From positions 52,166,076 to 52,230,075 of the forward strand of contig CM060970.1 in the NCBI GenBank assembly GCA_030765045.1: DNA of 64,000 bases. The letters run 5' to 3'. A program made the position numbers and the translations under genes. Shown one piece after another: positions 33,584 to 44,689 of this stretch. Position 1 is the first letter of the stretch; each line of letters starts with the position of its first letter. The DNA comes from Tenodera sinensis (lineage: Eukaryota; Arthropoda; Insecta; Mantodea; Mantidae). The notes beneath the pieces are model-generated. The model was not told where the DNA came from, did no database searches, and saw nothing but the letters and a program-made list of their open reading frames with translations.

Positions 33584-34380
33584 AAAAATATGATGTGTTG
33601 CACTCGCATGACTTTCTATAATATTGTACTCGTCATTCTTACATACTCTTATTCTTCTATGTTCTTCGTAAACATTTTCAGGAATTATCTTATTGCTCGT
33701 TTTCTTGCACGTGCAACGGCAATATGAAAACACATTAGGCTTTGAGCGATAGTCAAATCTTTTAAAGCTTTCAAATTCCAAATGAATAGCGATGTTCCAT
33801 TTGACGGAAGTATAAGTTCTCCAAAACTTACACAAATAACGAGGAATATCTCCGAAATGGCTCACTCTACAAAGAAATTTGTTGGACATAAATTGTGTGT
33901 TTCAGCAAGATAAACATTTTTGTATAGTAAGATTTGGTCTATCGCTTACGGTTTAAAGTCATCCAGAGTAAATAGGACTTCCTGGGCTATAGCCAGAAAA
34001 TTCAAGACATCAATTTCATGTGTCATAAAAATATCTCAAACATGTGGAATTTAGTCAAAATCGTTAAAGCCATTTTCAAGAAAATAAACATTTTCGAAAA
34101 ATTCTCGATGCAAAGGGTAGTTCAGGGTGAAGCAATTTTCTTCAAAATCTTCGTGCCGTATCCCTGAGGGACATTAAGCTTAAATACCAACTTTGATTTT
34201 TAACCGACTTTTTGTTTTAGAATAATGCAGACCACAGGCTGACACAGACACACCTTTTAACCTTTTTTTTGGAATCAGGGGGCCGCAAGACACATATTTG
34301 CGGTGAAATCTCCACATAGAATTTTTGGGTGAAATACAATACTTCCTCTACTTCATTAAATGTAGTAGAGAAAGTAAAAA
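33584..34380 (+). repeat. Rep-A, nearly complete copy with clear 3' hairpin
   Basis: It starts AAAAATATGATGTGTTGC and ends TAGTAGAGAAAGTAAAAA. The 3' end 34341-34375 is an imperfect palindrome: arms ACTTCCTCTACT and AGTAGAGAAAGT around TCATTAAATGT. The internal CA tract is short. The 148-codon minus frame at 33443-33889 is a chance frame across the 5' half. Confidence 0.92.
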
Positions 34381-36089
34381 TTAAAGGAGCTAGGCAGAAT
34401 AGTGGATTCAGGAGATTTTCAATCTGTTAAAGTATTGGTCATATTCACTCTTAGTGCAATTCAAATTAAAATAATGTATAATCACTACTGAGAAAAGTCT
34501 TTATACTAATGTCATAGACTTTTAAAGCTATATTTTAATGTGCAACGCAATTCGGAGAAAAAGCCAACGCTCTGTTATAAAAAGCAGCCATACAATGATG
34601 AAATATCAGGTAATTATAAATGCCTGTAGGCATTTGAAACTGAATATACTCATGTTTGGGCAGCTAACGAGAACGGAATCTAATTTCCTGTTTTTCCAGC
34701 AGCATTCAGTGACCAAACACATAGCTCATGTTTAATCAAAAGCAATTCATGAAGCGTATCGAGGTGCAATTGTTTCCATAATGAGTACTTCCTAACTCTA
34801 TTTTACGGTACAAACAATGTGCTTTTGTGTTTGGGAAACTGTAAAAGAGAGAAACAGAGACATGCAGGTATTGGAAACAACTTTGTGCCCAAATTAGAAA
34901 TCGAAATAGAGCATTATTAAAGGAAATGAGAAGCTTTCATTGCTTCTGTTTGTCTTTCTCTATTTATGTTAAATTTTCAACCTGAGATTATAGTGTAGAA
35001 GGGAAGCATATGTGCTGAATAATTACTTTAGCTGGATTATACATTCCTGGAAGAATTTTTCAGAGGCTGTAAAGGAAAGGGACAACGTCAACTTACTACC
35101 AAGTGTAAATGATCTGAAGAATAGTTTACAACATGTATGGCTGCAAGAGTAAGTTGTGGGGGAATTGTGAATCCTCTCTTGATCTCTGTTGCCTCACAAT
35201 TACGTGCTTCAGAGCTTTTTGCAAGTTGAAATGTTCCATTGGTATTCTCGCACATAAACCATGCTTATCGATAAAGCTCAGAGAAGACCACACATTTGGA
35301 ATTTGGAAGTCAGGAAGCAATTTTAAAATATATATGGAATTTGATGAACATGTTATTTATTAAAACGTAATTGGTGCATTAAAGTTTGAAATGAACCGAA
35401 CGTGGACGTTATAAATTTGACAGATGTCCCTAAAATAGCATCGGGGCGAGCCTTTCTTAGCAAGCAAGAGCTTGTATTGGTTTTCTCTTTGTTGTGGCGT
35501 TTACACCTACTATATCCACAGACCTATTATCTCTTCAGCTTCCATGGTGATGTTAAAGCGTCAAGCTCTCACATGTGAACGGTCAAGTGCTTTTGCTAAC
35601 GGCGATTAATGCCGCTTCAATCGCCTCACGACTACACGAGGGCTAATGCAATCGTTTGGTGTTGGAGCTCGTCTTTGCTTCCTGGTTTGCATTAAACAAG
35701 TGTGTTGCCTTAGTTATTAATGATGAAATTATGAAATTGGTGAGCTTAGTTCAAGGTGAACAAAAACGCAGGACTTCCTCGAGTCCTTTGTCTCGTTCCC
35801 GTTGTTCGTGCTGTTTCAGAAACTTGTGGTTAGCATAGCTGTAGTTTACATACAGAGCCAAGCTTCCACAATGTTTTGTGCTTTGTTAACTCAAATCCAT
35901 ATTTAATTTATTCATTTACCTCCACCCATCCACTATGAAATTACCGTAAAATGATTTAGAAGTGTTGTATTAGTAAATAGGGAAGTGGCAAAGTGTCTCT
36001 TTTGGGTGTATTCGATCCAAAAACTGGATATCGAACTTTCATCGAAAATTGTCTCTGAAGTTCTTTGAACCCAAAACTGCACATTCAGG
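34381..36089. other. Nothing recognised
   Basis: Frames of up to 76 codons, for example 35133-35363, have no motif; no repeat match was seen. Confidence 0.4.
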
Positions 36090-36700
36090 ATGCTTTAGGA
36101 AGAGGCGTAGTGGTTGCAATACTACGAGCATTAGAACAGATATACTATAGGACTAATATAAAAGAAAACAAAGTAGTTCTTACAGACTCAGTTTCTGCCA
36201 TTCAAGCAATTTAACAATGTAACAATCCATACGTATTTTATAATATTAAGGATGTAAGATCTTATTATAGATTACTCCAAACAAAATTACAACAGATGAT
36301 ACTACAGTGGATACTAGCACACGTGGGAGTGATTGGTAACCCGACTGCAGACTTCCTAGCCAAAAAGTGTGCAGTGATACACTCAAAACTTATAAGGTCT
36401 TGTGGATTAGATGCGAAACCAAAAAGCTGTCAAAATTGGTATAGAACAAAAATGCCACTGATTAGCCACTGGACTGGTGGAACATCTGCATAGGTTTGGT
36501 TTTATAAGTGACAACGCATGTAAACTCTGAAATGCTGACACGATTTTAAATGGAGAACACCTACTGGAATACCCAGAATAGAGGAAAGATGTAGCAAATG
36601 GGAAGATACATAATTTATATTGGCTGGCTAGGAAAAAATTGATGGATCAAAATCTTGCACATTAGATCAACGTCAACACATTTAGGATGCATTTAGGATC
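36090..36700 (+). pseudogene. Non-LTR retrotransposon RNase H domain, decayed
   Basis: In one frame it reads VVAILRALEQIYYR, then KVVLTDSVSAIQAI, an in-frame TAA, NNPYVFYNIKDVRSYYRLLQ, then LQWILAHVGVIGN, then PTADFLAKK. Position by position these are the RNase HI motifs: the Glu helix, the TDS catalytic Asp, the AHVG His and the final AD. Downstream, HRFGFISDNACK and NGEHLLEYPRI fit the Cys/His tail seen after RNase H in Jockey/I-type elements. It has at least two stop codons and no upstream reverse transcriptase, so it is a dead fragment. Confidence 0.85.
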
Positions 36701-37468
36701 CGTAAGGTCTCGTACCTCAGACTACCTTAAGCATGGAAAGTATTTTGCGTGTTTCATTTTCTGAAATGACAGTAAATCTTATACATATGGAATATTTACT
36801 AACATATTTGTATGACTAATAAGATATGTTAACATTTTTATGAATAACCAAAGAAGTACTCTTTACTCTGAATTTCGTATAATTCTTTAGAATTGGTTAA
36901 CCATAAGAAATGTAGAAATCATGCAAAGAAAAGCGTAGGGAACACTATACCATATACTATCTGGCAGAGCCATGAGAAGTATCGGAAAAAATGTGAAACT
37001 GTCGAGTTGTTTACCTGAACTTATCGCACATACACGACGAGAGTGTTCACTCTGTTCATATGCAATCGTATCTTTAGAACAATATCGGCAGGCGGGAGAT
37101 ATTCATTTGCATTGTATTACTGACTCTACGCCTAGTTACTGATATTTCGCTGTAGTAGTAAACAAGATAAGAAGTGATCACAGCACTCGATAACCAAGGT
37201 TAATATGCCTCGTCGCTTTGCCAAGTAATTACCATGTCAGTTATTTCGGTCTTTGTGTGTGTGTCTGTGTTATGTTGTGTTGTGAGTGTTTTATTAACTT
37301 CTTCGGTGATACTAGTTATTGTTGGTTTTGGCTTTTAAATACCTTATCTATAAATGTTTTAATTACTAAGTCGCTATTTTAAACATTTGAAACGAACTCT
37401 GCAACGTTTTATCCAAGTTAAAATGGAGTGCATAGAACACGTTCGTAACAATACTTCGCAGAAGAGAC
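36701..37468. other. Nothing recognised
   Basis: AT-rich; a GTGTGTGTCTGTG run near 37254 is minor. Confidence 0.4.
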
Positions 37469-37897
37469 AAAAAAGATCTGTTATGACTTTCTCTACTCTT
37501 GTGCTAACTGTTCATACAGACCCTTATTTATCTATCTTCTTCATGTTAGTCAAGATAAACATTTGCAGAAATAAACCCACTTACTTATTTCCTTGCAGAT
37601 GCAAGGTAATATGGGTAATATGGGAATACAGTAGGTTTTGAGCGATATTCGAATCTTTTAAAGCTGATCGCTATATGAAGGCTTTGAAATTCCATTCTCT
37701 TTGGACACCCAAGAGATAAACAAGTGAATAACGACGTTCCATTTGAGAAAAGCTTTAAGTAGGTATTGCAAAACCTACAAATAACAAGGTACATCTCCGA
37801 AATCCTTCACTCCATAAAAAGTATATTCGGACATAACTTGCTTGTTTTAACGAGATCTAAATTTTTTGTGCAGTAGGGTCTGGTCTATCTCTTACGG
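37469..37897 (+). repeat. Rep-A, left half, interrupted by the hAT element
   Basis: It starts AAAAAGATCTGTTATG with ACTTTCTCTACT following, and runs through CTCCGAAATCCTTCACTCC to CTGGTCTATCTCTTACGG, where the transposon begins. Confidence 0.92.
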
Positions 37898-38971
37898 CAG
37901 GGGAAGACAAGTATCTCTGCTGTGACGTCAGCTCACTCAGCTCTCATGCTCCCATCAAAGGTCAGTTGAATCTGTGACGTCACAGCGGGGAAGAGGAAAT
38001 GGCGTGCAGGACATCGTAATTTTAATGCTGACTGTTTCAGTTACGGAATACTCACAGATTATAATTACATTTTATTACATTAATTACATATAATTACATT
38101 ATATATCAATTCCAGTTTATGTGAACAGTCATGTTATAGCAAATAGAATAGAAATTATAACTATTTTGCCTGAGCTAGAGGAGAGCTATACAGAACAATT
38201 AGGTATACATTTTCCGACATTTGCTATTTCGCTTTTCTTTAACTAGTTTGTCACTGTTAGGGCATAATGTACGGCACATTTGTAACCGAAGACTGCATGT
38301 TAGATTGTGATCTGACAATATGCTTCGGGATTTTGACTTAGAAAGGTTCATAACAGAAAAGAATACATCGCACACATACGTAGAACCAAATATACATAAT
38401 ATCCGTGCAACAAGGGCACACAACTTCAGAAATCTGGTTTGAGGAACATTCTTATAAAAATCACTCAAGTCTTCCTTGTGTTTATATTTGTCCTTCAGCA
38501 AATCCTCGCACTGTACATTTATCAACTCAATTTGCTACCTGCTAGAAACATTGTTAACACCTAATAAATACGGGGTCACAAAGATCTGAAACGTAGTTGA
38601 CAATGTTTCTACTTCTTGAAGCCTGGTCTCAAACTAGTGTGAAACAGGGGGAACTGAACGCAAACACAAAACCACTACACATAACATTATACAACAAAAA
38701 CACAAAATACAAAACAAAATTCGCACTAACGCCATTAAGATCCCTCACACAACAGATAAAAACCCTCAGACTAGGCTGAAGAGGGTTCTCCCTAAGCATC
38801 CCGGGCAAGTTGTAAACATGCCCAAATAACACTTTTCATGTTCAGTTTCATGCAAGTAGCGCCGCTGATCTAGGCAGCATAGCAATACACCGCTCTTGCC
38901 TGACGTCACACGAACTTACAAGCTGGCTCTTCGTTTAAATACGTCACACGGCCCGAAGTTGTCTTCCTCTG
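37898..38971 (-). mobile_element. hAT transposon, 1,074 bp, internally deleted
   Basis: The left end is CAGGGGAAGACAAGTATCTC; the right end in reverse is CAGAGGAAGACAACTTCGG. The first 13 bases match except one, and in both ends TGTGACGT follows at exactly position 24. The TSD TCTTACGG occurs at 37890-37897 and 38972-38979, the 8-bp duplication typical of hAT elements. Rep-A continues across the two copies exactly as in other Rep-A copies. The element keeps only the C-terminal transposase fragment (next feature), so it cannot code for a full transposase. Confidence 0.94.
38199..38545 (-). pseudogene. hAT transposase C-terminal dimerisation domain fragment
   Basis: The minus-strand frame reads NVQCEDLLKDKYKHKEDLSD, FYKNVPQTRFLKLCALVARI, then CIFGSTYVCDVFFSVMNLSK, SKSRSILSDHNLTCSLRLQ, ending in PNSDKLVKEK. 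The FGSTYVCDVFFSVM...K-S-K-x-R-S-x-L-S-D-H-N-L series is the hAT C-terminal dimerisation region of the GTF2IRD2/ZBED-like branch. It ends at a natural stop near 38199. Upstream, an in-frame TAG precedes QIELINVQC, and no RNase H-like core or zinc finger is present. This is therefore the 3' end of the gene retained in a deleted copy. Confidence 0.9.
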
Positions 38972-39377
38972 TCTTACGGTTTACCAGTTGTGTAAAAGTC
39001 ATCAAGAGTAAATAGGACTACATGGACTATAGCCAGAAACTTCAAAATGTATATCGTAGACAAATGGTATTTTAATAAAAACCGTTATAGCCAATTTTGA
39101 GAAAATTCAACATTTCGAAAAAGTTTCCATGTAAAGGGTAGTTTAGTGTGAGGGATTTTCTTCAAAATCTTCGTGTCGCATCCTTGAAGAATATTAAGTT
39201 TAACTTTGGTTTTTAGCCCAGGTTTCGTTTTTGAACTATGTTACATGCACATGCGCACGCGCACGCGCACGCACACGCACACGCACACGCACACGCACAC
39301 ATTGTTCTTTTTTTTAAATTTATTTATTCAGCGGCCTTAGAACATATCCTGTGAAATCCCGACGTCGAAGAAAGTAA
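38972..39377 (+). repeat. Rep-A, right half after the hAT insertion
   Basis: It resumes with TCTTACGGTTTACCAG and runs through CATGGACTATAGCCAGAAAC and GGGTAGTTTAGTGTG, a CA-rich tract at 39245-39300, and on to GAAGAAAGTAA. The CA tract here is a (GCACAC)-type expansion. Confidence 0.9.
39245..39300. repeat. (GCAC)n/(GCACAC)n microsatellite inside Rep-A
   Basis: Alternating CG/CA dinucleotides in the position of the internal CA tract of Rep-A. Confidence 0.9.
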
Positions 39378-39865
39378 TAAATCATAGTGAGTAGAGAAAA
39401 TAGTGCAAATATAACACATCACACCGACGTGTGTTTAAGCGACATTAACATGTGGGTTTTATTCCGGAGGTAACTATGTGGACTTGGCGGATGCTGTGGG
39501 CTGCATAGTCGTTTTTCTCTGGCAATAATGATTCCTACTGTTGATTTAATTAGTTGCTGCACCTTTTATTCTCGATATTGACATTCTGTGGATACACACA
39601 ATAACAGCAGTTATTGCAATGCCGAGGGGTATTAATTGCAGCGGATTTGGGGTGTGTAAACATAATATAGTGTAAAAACACGAGGCGAGAATAATAATAC
39701 CTCATTAGTCGTGCCCTAGACAGAATTATTTTACGGTGTAGCTAAAGAGAATGCCAAGGAGACATATAGTAGAGCAACTTTGTATAATGAAATTCCACAC
39801 TCTACTTGCAATTTGTTTTGAAGGGAACACTAATATTTCAGTCATGTTGTTTAATCACCTAGCGT
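39378..39865. other. Nothing recognised
   Basis: AT-rich, no match. Confidence 0.4.
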
Positions 39866-40049
39866 ATTAGCGAGGGATGTGGGGCACAGTGGTTTGAGAG
39901 GTCCTGTGTTTGGTCCTCGGCGACTACCCACTTGTATTTTAGTGCCTTTCTTAGGGTGGTGGACGAATGCCGGTATAGTTCCTTCTCCACCATGCTGCTT
40001 CTGTCTCTCATTTCCTCTACCCAGCATTTCATTGGAAACAAGATATCCT
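39866..40049 (+). repeat. Probable diverged tRNA-like SINE
   Basis: CACAGTGGTTTGAGAGG and GTGTTTGGTCCTCGG sit where decayed A and B boxes would be. GGACGAATGCCGGTATAGTTCC resembles the GGCGAATACTGATGTGGTTCC block of the SINE-C body at 49955. Its divergence makes this a weak call. Confidence 0.35.
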
Positions 40050-40153
40050 TGCTTGTGCAGGACATAACAAACGAATAACCACTTCCCATTTGAGAAAAGT
40101 ATAAGTATTGGAAAAATCAAAGAAATAAGAACAGATGGAAATGGTTCACTTAA
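40050..40153 (+). repeat. Rep-A fragment
   Basis: It matches the block ending TTTGAGAAAAGTATAAGTAT and AATGGTTCACT. An A run follows at 40154-40168. Confidence 0.65.
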
Positions 40154-40205
40154 AAAAAAAAAAAAAACATGTGTATATAGATACATACATAAGAAACATA
40201 CATAT

Positions 40206-40715
40206 TGTGGCAGAAATGACAAAGGTTCAGTCCAGTTACTTTTTTCTCGCTTTATTTCCTTCTAAAACTTTTGGCGCAAAAAGACAGTTCTCTTCTACTG
40301 ACATTGACACAATCTACAGTACTTTGTGATATTAAAACTCAACTGCTTTCTTTTCGTAACCTTGACTCACTCCTTTCTTTGTCTCTCTTCACTTTCTCTG
40401 TCTATGAAACACTAACTACAACAATACAGTAACTAAAGATCGCTGCGTCGTGCTCAGTGACACACTGACTGGCTCTGCAAGAGTGCGATGACGTAGTCAG
40501 ATATTTCTCGAACGCCTACAAACAAGCCGACCGCTCGACATTTTTCCAACAACCTGGAAAACCCCTTTTTTAACGTGCCTCGCTTATTGTCACGTGTTTT
40601 CTCGTGGGAACGGTGTGGGGAAGTTTGGTCTTAGGCATACGAGCCGCGCCTGGTATGTGGTGTGAAGTAGCTTGGCCTGAACTGTTCTTTGTTATACGCC
40701 GTGGCCGGCGTCACA
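40206..40715 (-). repeat. LTR-A, minus strand, about 510 bp
   Basis: On the minus strand it starts TGTGACGCCGGCCACGGCG and ends in TTTCTGCCACA. Shared blocks include ACCAGGCGCGGCTCG, GAGTGAGTCAAGGTTACG and AGAAGGAAATAAAGCGAG, which contains a poly(A) signal. Compared with 23419-24083 it lacks the TATA box block and the GT tract. No internal region adjoins, so it is a solo LTR. Confidence 0.88.
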
Positions 40716-40743
40716 TTATGTAGATTGATATCGATTCTGTGTC

Positions 40744-40959
40744 AGTAAAATTTTGTTCATTTCTTACGGTTCATTCTTCCTGAATAAAGAAAATTCAAGA
40801 TATACTTCTTATTTACAATGAAAATTAACATGTAGCATTTTAGTCAAAACCGTTAGTGATTTTTAAGAAAATAAAAATTTTCAAAAAATGTTCTATGTAA
40901 AGGCTATTCTTGGGGAGGGGCATTTTCTTAAAAATATTCGTGTCTCATCCTTAAAATAT

Positions 40960-40960
<1 letters not shown>
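40744..40960 (+). repeat. Rep-A fragment, plus strand, left of the GT tract
   Basis: GTTCATTTCTTACGGTTCA, GAAAATTCAAGATATACTTC and AAAGGCTATTCTTGGGG. It runs directly into a GT tract and a minus-strand copy. Confidence 0.82.

Positions 40961-41041
<81 letters not shown>
40961..41041. repeat. (GT)n microsatellite, about 40 units
   Basis: 80 bp of uninterrupted GT at the junction of two oppositely oriented Rep-A copies. It occupies the place of the internal CA tract of the right-hand (minus) copy. Confidence 0.98.
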
Positions 41042-41043
<2 letters not shown>

Positions 41044-41722
41044 CAGTATAGCTCAAAAACAAAAATTCGGTAGAAAACCAAAGTTGGTATTTAAGTTTAA
41101 TGTTATACAGGGATACGACACAAAAATTTTAAAGAAAATTGTTCCACCCTACGGAAAATGTTTCAAAAATCTTGACTCTCTTGAAAATGGTTTTAACGAT
41201 TTCGACTTAAATGCCAAATGTTTAAGATATTTTTATTGCAAATGAACTTTAATATTTTGAATTTTCTGGCTATAGCCTATATATTCGTGTGTAGCCTTGA
41301 TGACTTTTACATAACTGGTAAAATATAAGAGATAGACCAAATCTTAATATACAAAAATACAGCTCTCGCTAAAACACGCAAGTTATGTCTATATGCATTT
41401 TTTGTACAGTGAAACATTTCGAGATATTCTTTGTTGTTTGTGTGTTTTAGAATACTTACACTTTTCTCAAAGGAAGGTCGTTATTCACTTTTTATCTGGA
41501 TAGCGGCGCAAAGAGAGCGGAGTTTCAAAGTTTTAAAGTGTTGTACTCAAAACCTGCGCTAATATCATATTCCCCTTGCATCTTTAAGACAATCAGCAGT
41601 AAGATAATTTCTGGAAATTTTTATCTGGACTAACATGAAGGAGATAAAGGAATAAGTGTTTGTAAGAATAGCTAGTACAAGAGTAGAGAGTGTTATGTGA
41701 ATGCAACACATCAGATTTGTTT
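41042..41722 (-). repeat. Rep-A, minus strand, 5' three quarters
   Basis: It starts after the GT tract with GAACAGTATAGCTCAAAAAC, runs through AAAGTTGGTATTTAAGTTTA and GAATTTTCTGGCTATAGCC, and ends with the 5' terminus in reverse, TGCAACACATCAGATTTG. Confidence 0.92.
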
Positions 41723-42242
41723 AGTTATGCTATTCAGAAACATGCTACTTCCCTTACTTACACAATGTATTAAACTAAACACAGAAGTGCTTTCCCTTTA
41801 TTTTCTTTGAATAGGGTACAATTAACCGTTTGTTGCAGTCCTTAGTTCCCCTTAAGTGTTCATGTGAAATTGACGTGAGTTTAATGTTGCAGTCTGTTAT
41901 GTTAACACGTCTAGACTTGCAAGATAGGTTCTGAGGCGCAATACTCTGTGGTGACATGATCATATAGTTCTACACACACTAGTGATTGCATTACACAAAG
42001 ACGCCCCGGTAATGAACGTTTCGCTTCCCCAGGCACGTTTGGTCTATGGAAATTATTGATGTGGAAACCTTCTGAGTTACTTGGCCCCGTTACATTAACA
42101 ACCAAGTTTTATATTTTTCTGAGATACCTATGCACCTCTATTTCCAAGAAAACTTAAGCTTGTTAAACCTTTCAATGATCGTCTCCAATTTATTTTCTGG
42201 ATGCTACTGCGGTTTCACCACAATTACAAGTTTTGATGTCCA
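41723..42242. other. Nothing recognised
   Basis: No shared repeat; short frames only. Confidence 0.4.
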
Positions 42243-42840
42243 TAAAAAAAAAATCTGTTCTGTCTATTCTTGCAAACTCTTACTCCCCTATTTTCTTCAT
42301 GTAGTCGAAGGAAACATTTACAGAAATTATCTTATTGTTCATTTCCTTTTAGGTACAAGGGGAATATGGGAATACAGTAGGCCTTGAGAGATAGTCAAAT
42401 CTTTTAAAGCTTTGAGATTCCGTTCTCTTTGCACAACCAAGAGATAAAAAAGTGGATAGCGATCTTCCATTTGCTAAAGGTATAAGCATTGCAAAACTTA
42501 CACAAATTAATCAGGAATATCTCCGAAATGGTTCACTCCACAAAAAATGAATATGGACATACTATGTGTGTTACGACGAGACCTACATTTTTTCTATAAT
42601 ATTAAATTTGTTCTATCTCTTACTGTTTACTAAACAGGACTACATAGATTACAGCTAGAAGATACAAAATATACTTTTTAATTGCCGTAAAATGTTTTGA
42701 ATATGTGCCATTTAATCAAAATCATTAGAGCCAGTTTTTAGAAAATAATTTTCGAAGTACTTTCCATGTAGAGGCTAATTTAACGTGGAAGAATTTTCTT
42801 CAATCTCTGTGTCGCATCTTGGAAAGATATTAAACTTATG
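42243..42840 (+). repeat. Rep-A, 5' two thirds
   Basis: It starts AAAAAAAAATCTGTTC and has GGTACAAGGGGAATATGGG and CAGGAATATCTCCGAAATGG. It ends at TTGGAAAGATATTAAACTTA, without the CA tract and 3' end. The ACTTTCTCTACT motif is missing through a small deletion near the 5' end. Confidence 0.88.
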
Positions 42841-42869
42841 TTTAACAATATGTTTAACATATTTTTCTC

Positions 42870-43292
42870 GGAATAGCCTCTGAAGTAATGTTCAGTGTGA
42901 TCCTCTTTCGCAGAACTTTTAAACCGTAAGAGACGAGACCTTACCACAAAAATTTATATTTCGCTAAAACACACAGTTTATATAAAATACTTCTTTTTTG
43001 AGTTAATCACTTCCGTGATGTTCCTTGTTATTAGTTTGAAACGTATCACAAATGAGAAGGCGTTATTCACTTTTTCCTCTGAGTCATCCAAATAGAGCGG
43101 AATTTCAAACCAATACGTAGCGACCAGCTCTTATAAGAAATGACCATCTCTCAAGACTACAAGGACAATAATTGTAATAAAACCAGTTCTACAAATTCCT
43201 ATCTTGATTAACATGAATTAGATAGAAAAATAAGCATTGAAAGAAGTTTTTGCAGGACTGAGTGGAGAAGGTCATGTGAGATCAGATTTTTC
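42870..43292 (-). repeat. Rep-A, minus strand, diverged 5' half
   Basis: GAATAGCCTCTGAAGTAATG, AACCGTAAGAGACGAGACC, then CGTTATTCACTTTTTCC and an end in GTGAGATCAGATTTTTCC. It lies tail to tail with the preceding copy. Confidence 0.78.
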
Positions 43293-44395
43293 CATAAAGC
43301 ACTGGTGCTGTGTGCCCTGACATTTTCTTGGCATTTTACCAAATTATAAGCATAATTTCAGCATTACATTGCTCCAGCTCACCTTCACCAGCGACGGTGC
43401 ACTACACCTTGCATTTTTGGGAGATTCGTAGTACGATTTCATGGCCTTTCCAGTTATGTTGACATTGCAGGTAAATGAATTATTCCGTATTCACAAATAC
43501 CAACTTAACCTTCTCTCATATATTACGTAATTTAAGGTCTAGGCCACTAGCATTTTCGCACCCTTAAACTTAACAATATTTTGATTAATACAGATATAAA
43601 ATATAATCAAATCTACTAGTTCATTTTTACCACTTCAGTAATTGTCCTCTTATTTATACTGCATACGTTATAATTTAAAAGAATAGCGCACTGGAATCAG
43701 TCCAACTTTCGTTATAATGACGATCGAAGATATTATGCAGAGAGTCGCTTCATCTTAATATACGCCACGGTAGCTGGTGTACAAGTCACTAGCTGACTAG
43801 CCGCTTGCTCTGATTGAAATGACAGTGTTGTTATAGTATAACTCGCTGAATCGATTTAAAACACTGAAATATATAAATGAAAGCTTTGATATGAGTCACC
43901 TACGTTCACTAGCAGTATATCTTTTGTAATCAAAATGTAATCAAGACGTAATTGAGAGTTGTTTGAATTACGCACGGGATATTAGCGTTACACTTAGGGC
44001 AACGATCAGCAAAATTGAAGGTGACGACAAAGAGGCGGAAGAAGAAGAAGGGGAAATAGAAACGAATTTAGATAAGAGACAAGCAGGAATATGAGGATTA
44101 TAAGTTCTTTTCCTGTCTTAACCAGCTTATTGAACATGTACAAAGTAACAGAGGCGCAACTTCCCAAAATGTGCAACTTTTAAAAATGTTGGCAGCATAT
44201 CGTTTAGTAAAATAAAAAACTAGATGAAACTCTTCGTTGCACGGGTCATATACAAGCTACTTTCCTGCAGATAAATCGCGACTCGTCGGTTTCAAAGGGA
44301 AGACTTAACTAAATCAACGAAGCAGTAATTTCACTCCGTCCTTAGTCTAGAGCAAGGTGTCATTGGCTTTCATGGAAGTGGCCTAAATAAATGTC
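43293..44395. other. Nothing recognised
   Basis: A GAAGAAGAAG run lies near 44035. No match. Confidence 0.4.
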
Positions 44396-44585
44396 CAAAA
44401 GTAATGAAGTAGTGGTCTGCCTCATACTTAGGAGGTCCCGGGTTCATCTCGTTTAGAATGAGTTATCCCCATATGGTTTTTTTGAGGTTTTCCCTTATCC
44501 TAAAAAGACGAATGTGGAGTAACTAAGCTCTGTGTACCTCTGGTTCATTTGAGTAGGTAGCATTTCACTAATGTCATTCATTCAT
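44396..44585 (+). repeat. SINE-C-like copy
   Basis: GTGGTCTGCCTCATACTTAG is followed by GGAGGTCCCGGGTTCATC, a B-box match shared with 49880 and 57940. The following GAGGTTTTCCCTTATCC and GTAGGTAGCATTTCAC probably belong to the body. Confidence 0.6.
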
Positions 44586-44689
44586 CGTCCGCCTAATATA
44601 ACATTGCTTTGGAAGACGTTAATACAAAAAAAAAAAACAGTATTGCACAACACTTCATTCACGATACTTATTGTTCAGTTTGTGCACGT

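Noticed and set aside
33443..33889. 148-codon minus-strand open frame
   Set aside because: It lies across the 5' half of a Rep-A copy, and the same frame is not open in the other Rep-A copies, so it is a chance frame.
40888..41245. Open frames of poly Val-Cys or poly Thr-His around the GT tract
   Set aside because: They are translations of the (GT)n microsatellite and flanking Rep-A, with no protein character.
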